The position numbers and the translations under genes were made by a program. DNA of 64,000 nucleotides from Sesamum alatum (taxonomy: Eukaryota > Streptophyta > Magnoliopsida > Lamiales > Pedaliaceae): assembly GCA_034509735.1 (NCBI GenBank), contig JACGWO010000005.1, positions 16,605,264-16,669,263 of the forward strand. Direction: 5' to 3'. Below the pieces are notes generated by a model, which was not told where the DNA came from, did not search any database, and was given only the letters and a program-made list of their open reading frames with translations. This document shows positions 1 through 9,052 of this stretch, piece after piece (within the stretch, counting starts at the first letter, position 1; each line of letters opens with the position of its first letter).

Positions 1-152
1 ATTATATATATGTTTATATTCTGCGTTTATACACCGATAGCCCGGGAACGTTCAAGGGAACACCCCTTGAACGCGATTTAAATTCTTTTATTCAACACGT
101 TTTACCTCCACGGCGCTTCCGCCGCGTTCCCGGGCCGATCCGCTTTCCTTCA
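1..152 (+). repeat. 3' end of element A 5' LTR (cut by window edge)
   Basis: The segment ends in TTTCCTTCA directly before a primer-binding-like sequence. It matches the end of the LTR at 15022-16695, including the shared stretch from the TATATATGTTTATATTC block to the terminus. Several single-base differences separate the two, consistent with an older insertion than B. Confidence 0.88.
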
Positions 153-153
153 A

Positions 154-170
154 GCGGTTCAGAGCCCGGA
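154..170 (+). other. Degenerate primer-binding site of element A
   Basis: GCGGTTCAGAGCCCGG lies one base after the LTR end. It aligns with TGGTATCAGAGCCCGG in B and I, the complement of the 3' end of plant initiator Met-tRNA. Several bases at the 5' side are mutated, so priming would be impaired. Confidence 0.75.
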
Positions 171-409
171 TCGGTGCATGTGGTTATGGTTTACATGTTT
201 TACGTGTACAAGTATGTTCAACATATTTACATCGGCTTTAAAAGCATGTGTTTATTGCTTTTAATTTTTGTAATTATTTGTTGAAATTTGCATGTTTAAT
301 TATGTGATTAATCATGGATATTTGGGTGATTTTAGAAAATTGGATTTTCTGAAATCTGGGTATTTATTTCAGTTTTTTATGTGCAGAACAAAAAAATAAA
401 ATAAAATTA

Positions 410-600
410 CAGCAGTAGCAGCAGCCGCTGCCGGTCGGCAGGAGGCAGGGCGCGCGCACGGGTGCACGAGGTAGCCGCGCGCTCTGGGCGCGCAGGGCGT
501 TGCCGACTGTGCGCGGGCACTGGACGCCCGCGTGCGCTGGCCGTGCGCGCGGCCCGTTGTGCGACCGGCCGGTACGGCCGAATGGCTGGGCCATTTTTTC
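410..600 (+). repeat. GC-rich hairpin block in element A leader
   Basis: A sharply bounded CpG-rich block lies inside AT-rich sequence, at the leader position where every other member has one. It includes a 7-bp perfect stem (512-518 with 526-532) and alternating GC runs. The same architecture is found at 4104-4325, 24590-24915, 37975-38345, 43040-43660, 50025-50340 and 58385-58625. Confidence 0.75.
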
Positions 601-1601
601 GACGTTTTTACGAAAAATTTAATTTTCTGGTATTCTGCATATTTTTTTCTGAAATATTTAATTTATGGCTGATTTAATTTTAGTTGAAAATTATTTTTCC
701 TAAAATTAAATTACCTAAGATTATTTTGAAAATGGTTTCCAAACAAAAAAAAATGTACATGGGTTGTACGAGGTTTCTAATATCCATTTTTAATTGCATT
801 TTTGACATGTATTTTTCTGCATTTAATTATGTTATGGAATGATATTGGATATCATTGATTTAATACATGGTTTGTATTATTTGGAGCATGAATATATTTT
901 ATATGTAATTATGTTGTGTTTTGTTAATTGGATTAACAAGGGTTGATCACGAAGCCCGTTGACCTGTGTATGGTTTTATATTCCTTTTGGATGGGGCCTG
1001 CGTGCCTCTTGTTTTGGGACTATTATCTCCCACTTTCGCCTCATGATGTTAAGGCTTGTCTTTCTTTTTCCTTTAATTTCCCATGTGTTCCATTTCTCTT
1101 GTAATGAGAGTAGTTAGGTATTTTTTGGTGAAGTTTTACATTTTATGTATAATGAGGCAAGCCCACGGAGAAAAAGGAGGGCTACGTTGGACGAAGGTCC
1201 AAGGGGAGACATCAAGGTGAAACAAATAGAGTACAAGGCCCATTGGTTTGATATTGGGTTAATTTATTGTAATAGTGTAGGAACACGCTAGACAGACCTT
1301 AGACTCACTGTGGGCTCAGTGGGTCGCATAGGTTGGGCCCGTGATCATCCAACAGGGGTATGCTAGATTTATTTGCATGTGATGCATTCATTTAAATGCT
1401 TTATATTATTGGATATCTATGCGTGCAAAATATTAATGTGATGAGGGCTCGGTCAATAATTTCGAACTCTCACTTGGTTGGACCAAGTTGAAATATTAGG
1501 CTCATGATGGACTTGGATCAAAATGGTTTTGATCTGTCCAAGCCTTCCATCCATAGTAATGTCGTGAGGAAGCTACCGCTACCCAAGTGTGGTCTCACGA
1601 G

Positions 1602-1606
1602 TCGTG
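1602..1606. repeat. Target-site duplication of element B (left copy, TCGTG)
   Basis: TCGTG abuts the first T of B's 5' LTR and recurs at 11278-11282 immediately after its 3' LTR. Removing B and one copy restores A's leader motif CACGAGTCGTGGCAC, which other leaders contain uninterrupted. This confirms the element boundaries. Confidence 0.95.
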
Positions 1607-2521
1607 TGTTAGAATAGGTGACCAGAAAGCCAATTGGATTGGCGGTTTTGGGTACTATTTAGCAATCTTTATTGACTTGATGAATATAGTAAGTATTCAT
1701 CCGTGGCACTATGTGTTTGTTGTGCTTACTGATTACGTTAAACGATGTTTTAACGTCACAACAAATGCCCACAGACCAATTGTATAACCCATGTAGTTGG
1801 GCTGCACATTGGATGGCAGCTATGAAACCAACTTCTGAGGGTTGGTCTGGAATGTTCCAAGTCGAGGACCTCGAGACAGGGCATCGAGGGTCCTACAGAG
1901 ACTTGCACTAAGGATTGCATTCATTGGATGAGTGCCGTGTTTCATCGGCGACAGACGTTGGATGTCTATGCAATATTAGTGGGTTAGTTGACGTGGGTGT
2001 TAGCTGACTGAACTGACTCGCGGGAATCGTCATATGGAAGCCTTGGAGGCTTAGTCGGTATGACTGGAATTCTCGGCTCCGATAGTACGAGATTAGTCCT
2101 CGGACTTGAGGAATCATGGCAGTCACATGCATATGAAGGTTGTATCTAGGGTCTGGCAAGAGATGCCCGTATCTGGGATACGTTCATCATAAGCCTCATC
2201 CAGTGCAGTCGGAATATGTATTGAGGACGGTGGATTCCAAGATAGGATCCGTCACCTGTCAGTATATGACAGTCGAGTCTCCTATGCGCTCTGAGACGGT
2301 TTAAGCTCTTTAAGTCTGTGGCCACAGCGATTGGTCGAGTAGGGAATGGTTTCCTACGTCGATCAATAGAGCAAACGCGTCTCGAGTTATTGAGCATAGT
2401 TGTCTAGTCCAGGATGGGAACCGACGCCAAATTCCATGCCCTAGACTTAGACCGGGAGACGGATGATGGAAGGACCGTACTCGTATGGTAATCGAGAGCC
2501 TAAAATGTTCACGCCAACATT

Positions 2522-2577
2522 CACCTAGTCTCTAGTGCCATGGACCGTTGCTAGACGGCCACCCATGGTGACGGGCG
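2522..2577 (+). promoter_or_regulatory. Conserved LTR core block
   Basis: This ~55-bp stretch (CACCTAGTCTCTAGTGCC, then ATGGACCGTTGCTAGACGG, then the CCACCCATGG end) is the most constant internal part of every LTR here, although LTR lengths and flanking parts differ widely. It includes the inverted repeat CCGT-TGCTAG-ACGG between two CCATGG-type sites. The role is unknown; a cis-acting function is inferred only from conservation. Confidence 0.6.
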
Positions 2578-2704
2578 TTTTCCGATTAATGGTTAATTGG
2601 AAAATAGTTAATTAAATTGGATTTAACCAATTGTGTTGGACACAAGCCCAAGTCTAGCTGAGGGTGAACCTAAAGAGTCACACACAAATCACTATGGAAT
2701 TGGT

Positions 2705-3051
2705 AGAATTAATTTGGAATTAATTCTAGAAGAAGCGAATTAATTTAATTGGATTAAATTAATTCAAGGAGAAAAAATAAATGATTGGATCATTTATTGG
2801 GAAATCCATTTGATGGATGGTCCAAGAATTAATTAATTGGATTAGTTAATTTTTGGACTTAGAACCTTTAAATTAATTGGATTAATTTATCGGGTTTCGA
2901 TTAATTAATTGATTGGATCAATTAATTAGAGTTCGGACTTATGTTTATTTAATTGGATTAAATAAACTTATGGGCATCAATTAGATTGAGATTAATTGGA
3001 TTAATTAATGCCCAATGGACTTTGTTTGGACTTAATTTAATTAGATTAAAT
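2705..3051 (+). repeat. Array of nine AT-rich inverted repeats with TGG/TAG loops in B 5' LTR
   Basis: Stems are perfect or nearly so: 2705-2727 (10 bp), 2737-2765 (13 bp), 2776-2798 (10 bp), 2827-2851 (11 bp, one mismatch), 2869-2889 (9 bp), 2902-2928 (12 bp), 2943-2967 (11 bp), 2991-3005 (6 bp), 3035-3051 (7 bp). The loop is TGG in the first eight and TAG in the last. The array is repeated in the 3' LTR (about 10149-10494). Confidence 0.85.
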
Positions 3052-3834
3052 AAAAAGTCTAAGACTAGTAGTCCTAGTCCATGGAAAAATTCAATTTATA
3101 GCAAATGAAGGAAGAATTAAAATCTTCCACATGTGAGGCACATGTGACCAGCCTTTGTATGATTTTGTGGGTGGTTTTATTTGCTATAATGGTGCATGGT
3201 TATGTAGATAATGGTGTGTGTATGTAGGTTACTTTGGAAGTTGACAAGAGAAGTTGAATTTTGAATTCAACAACTCTACTTACACAAAACCATTCACATA
3301 ACTTGCATGCTATGTCTTGCACGAAATTTCCATCAAGCAACTCTCCAAAAAACCTCTGAAAATATCTCCTTTTTGTGTTCATACCTTTTGGAAAGGTTTG
3401 AACTAAAAAACATTCCAAAAAGCATTAATCAATAGTGTTGTTTTGGATTGTTTTTTCTTCTTCTTTTCTCTACTTCTATCTAGCAATAGATTAGAGATAT
3501 ACATTCCATAGTGTGGTGTGGACAAATTAGAGGGATTCTAATTTGGATCCTCAAGTGAACAGAAGGAGAAACGGAAAGGGAACAACGCTAGAAACAAACC
3601 GGTTCTACGTGCAACGAACATAAGGTTGGTTTTCTTTATGTTTTCATGTATCTTTTGTTTACTTGCTTTAGCCATATGTCCAGCATTCTTCTCCTCTTTA
3701 TTTTATGCTTTGACAAACACCGAACGCCCGGGAACTTCAAAGGGAACACCCCTTTGAACCCGTTTAAATTTATGCTTTAAATTAACGTTTTTTACGCTTC
3801 CGTTGCGTTCCCGGGCCGTACCCGATTCTTTCAG

Positions 3835-3850
3835 TGGTATCAGAGCCCGG
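3835..3850 (+). other. Primer-binding site of element B (initiator Met-tRNA)
   Basis: TGGTATCAGAGCCCGG begins one base after the 5' LTR. TGGTATCAGAGC is the standard plant copia primer site, complementary to the 3' end of initiator Met-tRNA, so first-strand synthesis would start here. Confidence 0.93.
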
Positions 3851-4103
3851 TTCGGTGTTGTGGCTATAGGAATTACATGTTATTATGTGTTAAGCATGAA
3901 GAACATGTTTAAATTGCTTTTGGAAAGCATGATTTATGGCTTTAATGCATGATAATATGTGTAGAAAATATGTGTTAATTTTGCTTTTGAAATTATGGAT
4001 ATCCATGCATTTTTTGAGAATTGGATTTTCTATAAATGCATGTTTAATTTCAGTTTTTATAGCAGAAGTTTAAAATAAAAAAAAAAAAAAAAAAGAAAAA
4101 AGT

Positions 4104-4325
4104 GAAAAACGGTGCCGGCCGCCCGGCAGGGGCAGCAGGCGCGCGCCCGCGCGCGCGGCCGGCAGGCGTGCGCGGGCGTCCGCCCGTGCGCGCTGCTGGG
4201 CGTGCGCGCGCGCGCCTGCTGCTGCACGCGGGCGGCCGCGCGCGCTGCTGAGCGTGCGCGCGTGCGGCGCGCAGGCAGGGGCGCCTGCGCGCGCGCACGG
4301 CCGTCTGGGACGGCCGGCCGGCAGC
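4104..4325 (+). repeat. GC-rich hairpin block in element B leader
   Basis: The block follows an A-rich tract (4074-4106). It includes a perfect 10-bp stem (4267-4276 with 4283-4292), a perfect 7-bp stem with TGG loop (4299-4305 with 4309-4315) and an 8-bp stem with one G-T pair (4170-4177 with 4182-4189). Long reading frames on both strands are Arg/Ala/Pro-rich and not conserved between copies, so I treat them as artefacts of base composition. Confidence 0.85.
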
Positions 4326-5843
4326 ACTGTTTTGTGCCGTTTTTGCCGTTTTTTCCGGAAAATTGGATTTTCCTGATTTCTGCTAGTTTTCTGAAATTAT
4401 TAATTTTGGCATATTTTAATTTTGGTTAAATTGGATTTTCTAAAATTATTTTTTTATGCCTTAGATTATTTTGGAAATGGTTTCCAAACAAAAAAAAAAA
4501 AAAAATTGTACATTGGATGTATAGTTGATATCCATATTTTTAATTGCATTATTAATATGATATTTTCTGCATTTTATTATGTTTATTGTTTTAGATATTG
4601 GATATCTATTTATAAATGCATGGGATGTATTTATTTGTTGGCATGTTTATATTTGATATAAATATGCTTTATTGTTGTTTATTTGATAAACAATAAGGAT
4701 GATCACTAGCCCATTGACCTATGTATGGTTTATATTTTTGTTGGGTGAGGCCTGCGTGCCTCTTTGTTTTTCTCTTCTCTCTATCGTTTTTAGCCTTGGA
4801 ATAATAAGGCTTTCTTCCTCTCTTTTAATGTACTCCCCCCGACTTATGATTGGGGTTTCTTTTAAGTTGTAATGAGAGTAGATTAGACTGTGAGGCTTTA
4901 TTTTATTAAATGTAAGCTTCCAAGGAGATGAAGGTCCGGTGGACGGAGCCCACGGTGGAAGGTCAAGAAGAACAAAGAAGGATTTACAAGGCCCCATTAG
5001 AATGATAATGGGATGTAAAAATTGTAATAGTGTAGGCTTACCCTAGATTGACCATAGATCCACTGCGGGCTCAGTGGATCACTTAGGAACGGGCTTGTGA
5101 TTATCCTAACAGGGGCGTGCTAGGCTTGTTTTGCATGTGTTTAATGTTTTAATGCTTTGATGTATGATGTGTTTGGAATGCATTATTTACATTAAATGTT
5201 TAAAACTTGAGCATGCAAAGTACTAATAATGATGAGGTCTCGGTCTTAATAAACAATAACTCTCACTTGGATGGTCCAAGTAAATATTAGGCCCAAAATG
5301 GAATTAAAATCAAATGGTTTGATTATTCCAAGCCTTCCATCCATAGCAATGTAGTGAGGAAGCTACTTTCACCCATTCGTGGTCTCACGAGTCGTGGCAC
5401 GTTTGGAATGAAAGAAAGCTGCACTGTTGTTATGAACGAATGGAATATACTCCTATTTCCCTGTCTCACGAGTCGTGGGGGGCGATAGTTGAGATATTCA
5501 TTTGGTTGATGGGTCGGGCCTAACGCTAAGTAACATGATTCGCTTGGAGTCCTTGGGATCATGTGAAGAGGCGAGGCAAAATATCTTGGGGATCTCATTG
5601 GATGAGAATGGTATTGGATACCTCCCACAAAGCCTTTCCCATGTGAATCGTAAAAGCGGGGCATGGAGAATTGCGTTTGTGGACTCCGAGCCCACTAGGA
5701 AATGGTTTCCCGAAAACCCTACTTGAGAGTGGTGGGCTTTTTGAAGAAATAGTGGGAGGGGTTAATGACTAAAGACCAAGTCTTAACTTGAATTCTATAT
5801 TATAATAATCTACTAAATTTCTGCTTTACATTTTTGAATGTAG
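4326..5843 (+). other. Element B leader, distal part up to gag
   Basis: This is non-coding sequence between the hairpin block and the gag ATG. It holds a poly-A run (4491-4505), the conserved GGGCTCAGTGGATCAC stretch near 5069-5084, and the paired CACGAGTCGTG motifs (5386-5396, 5467-5477). Many short upstream ATGs are present, so simple ribosome scanning to gag looks unlikely. Confidence 0.75.
5386..5477 (+). promoter_or_regulatory. Paired CACGAGTCGTG motifs in B leader
   Basis: Two identical 11-mers at 5386-5396 and 5467-5477, each an inverted repeat except for its central base, start 81 nt apart. Each lies inside a longer shared CTCACGAGTCGTGG context. The same pair occurs about 80 nt apart in the leaders of C, E, G and I. 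The role is inferred only: RNA structure, packaging or dimerisation. Confidence 0.6.
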
Positions 5844-6835
5844 ATGTCTAAGAATCCGCTCGCTGTAATTTTTTGAGACTAATAAATTTGACGGAACAAA
5901 CTATAACGATTGGCTGCGAAATCTGAGGATTGTCCTAGATTTTGAAAACTAGGCTTACGTTCTGGATAAGCCACTTCCTCGGGTCTTGCCGGAGGGGTCC
6001 TCGTCAGAAGAGCGTTTGACGTTCAATGAATGGCAGGAGGACAACCGCAAGGTCCGCAGCATCATACTGGAATCCATGACTAATGAGATCCAGAAATAGT
6101 ATGATCGGCTGGATGATGTCAGCTCGATAATGCTCCGCATGAAAGACGTTTATGCGGTACCGGACCAGCATATTAGATATGCTGCGACGAAGGCATTTTT
6201 TCGGAGCTAAGATGACAGAAGGGTTTTCTGTACACCAGCATGGAGTGATGATGCTATCCCTAGTGGAGAAGCTCAAAGACCTCCGAGCTGATCTTGAAAA
6301 AGAAACGTACATCGACGTGATCCTTCAGTCTCTTCCTCCCTCTTTTGACCCGTTTATCGTGAACTATAACATGAATGGGCTTGAAAAAGACCTTCATGAG
6401 TTGATAAACATGTTGGTCCAGTACGAGGCAACGATTGAAAAGTCTGCGCCGTCGGTATTGGTTGGGGAGGCTTCGACCTCAAGAGCGAAAGGCAAAGGGG
6501 CCGGACGCTGGAGGAGGAAGAAGGGTAAGACAGAATCAGCCGCTGCAAGCGCACAGAGCGCTCCTGTTGCCATGCTGGGCATGGGCAAAGGAAAGAGGAA
6601 GGCGGTTCGGCAGTCAAGGATTGCAAAAGATGTTTGCATATATTGTCGTGAAAAAGGGCATTGGAAGAGGGAGTGTCCTAAACTCCTCTCCAACCAAGGT
6701 ACATTTGATTTGAGCTTTAACATGATTACTATTCTACTTCTTGGGTATTGGATACCAGTTGTAGAGCTCATATCTGCAAATGGTTTGCAGGAAATGGGAA
6801 GGAGTAGAAGGCTAAGACGGAGATGGTTCTAAAGC
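5844..6835 (+). pseudogene. Element B gag (copia capsid/nucleocapsid), frameshifted
   Basis: The gag ATG at 5844 opens with MSKNPLAVI, matching MSKNPLSTILETNKFNG of C and E. The protein would form virus-like particles around the element RNA. A frameshift near residue 9, stops near 5950 and 6100, and another frameshift near 6200 break the N-terminal half. From about 6203 an open stretch runs through the gag core (YIDVILQSLPPSFDPFIVNY), a basic linker and a CCHC zinc knuckle CIYCREKGHWKREC (6635-6676) with all ligands intact. After the knuckle the frame departs from the protease-like sequence of relatives. The open C-terminal half is the longest coding stretch in B; whether it is translated is unknown. 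Confidence 0.85.
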
Positions 6836-9035
6836 TAGGCAATGGCTGGGTTGTTGCTGCAATTGCTATGGGACCAATTAGACTTAGCCAGTGATCATGT
6901 TAGGATAGAGTTGATAGGTCACAATTATGTAACCTAGCATGATCAAATTATGTTTTTCTATTGTTGGACAATAAGGATTACATGTTTTTGATCAATGAAA
7001 GCTTCTTTTATTTGACAAAGAATGAATATTCTTGTCTGCTAGGTTGTTTGCATAATTGTTTCAATACTATCCCATAATTAGATTATGAATGCTCAAAACA
7101 AATGATGAAATGGATAATCAAGATAAACTCACAGATTTGGCATGCAAAGCTAGGTCACATTCCTCTAGATAGGATAAGGAGGTTAGTAGATTCAAGGAGT
7201 CTAGAAATAGACAATTTGAGCCTGCTAGCTTGCAAGTCCTTCCTGAGCAGGAAGATGGCCAAGAAGCTCTTTGTAGGACAAAGTATGCTTACTAGTGGTT
7301 TGTTGGATTGGATCCAGTCAGACATCTGTGGGTCACTGAGTACACAAGACCAGTAGAGGGTTCACAAGTCTAAGGGCCTTTGGAAGGCTCAGGGAATTAG
7401 ATTTGAAGTGGGAATCAAACTGGTTGCAAAATTAACCTTCGATTGGATCGAGTGGTGTGTATTTAGTGTGAGCTCTTGATGTATCTAAATGGGAATGGAA
7501 TTCTCACTCAGTGGAATTCTTCCTGGAACGCCACAATTGAACGGCGTCTCTGATAAAGGAGGAATCGAACCTTGTTGGACATGGTTCGATCGGTGTTTTC
7601 ACTGGGCGTGTTCTTAAGACAGTGGCCAAGTTGTAAAACATGGAACTTTCTAAAGATCGTGGCCCAGACGCCATATTGGATATGGCATGGCAAGCCTGTA
7701 TCTTACAAAGTACTTGAGTATGTAGGATGGTCTTGCATACGTCAAGGGACTAGTGGGAGGCAAACTAGGTCTGCGCAGGTTCATGTGTTGTCCTAAGGGA
7801 AATTGGATTTCAAAGGATAACCGGTGTAAGGAGTAGCTCCTTGAGGAATCAAGTAGAGCGACACCTCAGTATGATATAGCAAACATCATTTGTAATCAAG
7901 TTTTCCTACTGACTATATTCCAGTCCTCCTAAGGATGACCAGAATATCCTAGATACCTGAGAGGTACAGGTTTCTGGGTCAGTCCTGTCAATTGGATTAT
8001 AATCCAAAAGATATAAGGAGAAGCAATGTTGGACATTGGATTGAATCAATGGCTTGGAGCCATGGAATTCGACATGGAATTCAAACTAGGTTTGAAACTC
8101 TATGTAACTGGAATATTCGTTTTGATGAGTTCATGTGGGGTATGACTCGATCAGTAACGAGCTTTGAGGGTCAGTGGGAGTTTAGTTGTGTTCCTAGTGT
8201 TTAAAGTGTGTAACGTCTTATTCCTTTGGAATGAATTTAAGATGTTAGGAAACACTGAAACACAGACGTTGTTCACGCAATTCTCCATGAAAGGAATTGG
8301 ATTCCTATATATAGGGTTAAGCTGTCCAAGACTCAGTCAGGTTGACTGATGAGGAAGCTTAGATGTTTGACATCCCCTACGTCTTTGCCGTAGGCAACAT
8401 GGGCATGTTGTATGGTGCATTGGACCTGATGTTGTGTATGCTTTCGGCATAACGACAGAAATCGGGTGTGTACCGAGAAGGCAGTAGATTGTTGTTGAGA
8501 ACAGTCTTTAATACCTGAATAAGGATTAAAGAAGTGTTCTTGATGCAAGTTCAATGGAGAGTTGATTCTGGAAGGCTATAGCGATACTAGCTTCCAGGAT
8601 CATGTGAATAATACCTAGTCTCATTATGAACATATATTCAGGCTTAATGGTAAGGTGGTGGCTTGGAAAGGTTTCAAGCGGGACACCACGACGGACCATG
8701 AAAGTTGAATGTATGGCAACTTTAGAAGTTGCTCCGGAGAGTGGTTTGGATGAAAAACTACATCCAATGGTTGGGTGTGGTGCCTAGCACGTGCTAGCCA
8801 GTAGTTACCTTGGAGGATAACAACATGGCTGTAGCGCAAGCTATAGGACCGAGATCTCATCATGGATCCAGGAAAATTCTTAGACAGTACCATCTGCTTG
8901 GAGCAATGGTATGAAGAGGTGACGTGCGGTTGGACCGCATCATCTTGGCAGAAATAAGGTAGACCCGTGAGACCGAGCCGGATATCGCAGATTACTCATG
9001 CTCAGATAAGTCTGAGCAACATGGGTGATTGGCTT
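6836..9035 (+). pseudogene. Element B pol remnant (protease, integrase, RT, RNase H fragments)
   Basis: Domain order is still readable: the YVPSMIK region with an extra A (6926-6947), a pre-integrase zinc-finger-like stretch WHAKLGHIP (from 7138), integrase pieces to about 7860, the RT start DPKTYGEAM-like region (about 7995-8070), a jump to the GLK...WNIRFDE region (from 8086), a corrupted YVDD region (about 8205-8225), and RNase H remnants to about 9035. Relative to E it lacks about 20 integrase codons at 7360, about 130 RT codons near 8075 including the first catalytic Asp segment, and about 45 codons near 8315. A and I share these losses. No active enzyme could be made. Confidence 0.85.
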
Positions 9036-9041
9036 TAGGTC

Positions 9042-9051
9042 AAGTGGGAGA
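9042..9051 (+). other. Polypurine tract of element B
   Basis: AAGTGGGAGA lies just upstream of the 3' LTR, with one base between. It is the expected plus-strand primer site and is conserved in all members (on the minus strand as TCTCCCACTT). Confidence 0.9.
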
Positions 9052-9052
9052 T

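Larger units (their letters stand above)
153..1606 (+). other. Element A untranslated leader, upstream part
   Basis: This is the AT-rich leader of A from the primer site to the B insertion. It contains the GC-rich hairpin block (410-600). From about 1285 it holds a stretch conserved in all leaders (sense motif GGGCTCAGTGGGTCGCATAGG near 1312-1334, then GTGATCATCC). Its last bases are the first CACGAGTCGTG motif (1596-1606), which is where B integrated. No credible coding region is visible; short reading frames here are Arg/Ala-rich products of the GC block or random. Confidence 0.75.
1607..3833 (+). repeat. Element B 5' LTR
   Basis: The LTR starts TGTTAGAATAGGTGACCAG and ends CGATTCTTTCA, followed by the primer site. 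It carries the conserved LTR core (2522-2577), an array of AT-rich hairpins (2705-3051) and a terminal GC-rich segment with CCCGGGAAC and TTCCCGGGCC. I see no clear TATA box with the WRKY-box cluster that marks the autonomous-type LTRs; ATTTATAG near 3098 is only a weak candidate. It differs from the 3' LTR by about ten substitutions. Confidence 0.95.

Noticed and set aside
1908..2397. Pairs of 83-codon minus-strand frames repeated at 9354-9843
   Set aside because: They are LTR sequence of element B read backwards, duplicated because both LTRs are present.
3835..3850. tRNA-like sequence at LTR ends
   Set aside because: Only the complement of the tRNA 3' end is present. It is a primer-binding site, not a tRNA gene; no cloverleaf surrounds it.
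5323..5726. Overlapping frames in B's leader (for example 5323-5664 minus, 5502-5726 plus) as small genes
   Set aside because: Homologous frames on opposite strands appear in several leaders with stops and shifts; they follow conserved non-coding leader sequence.
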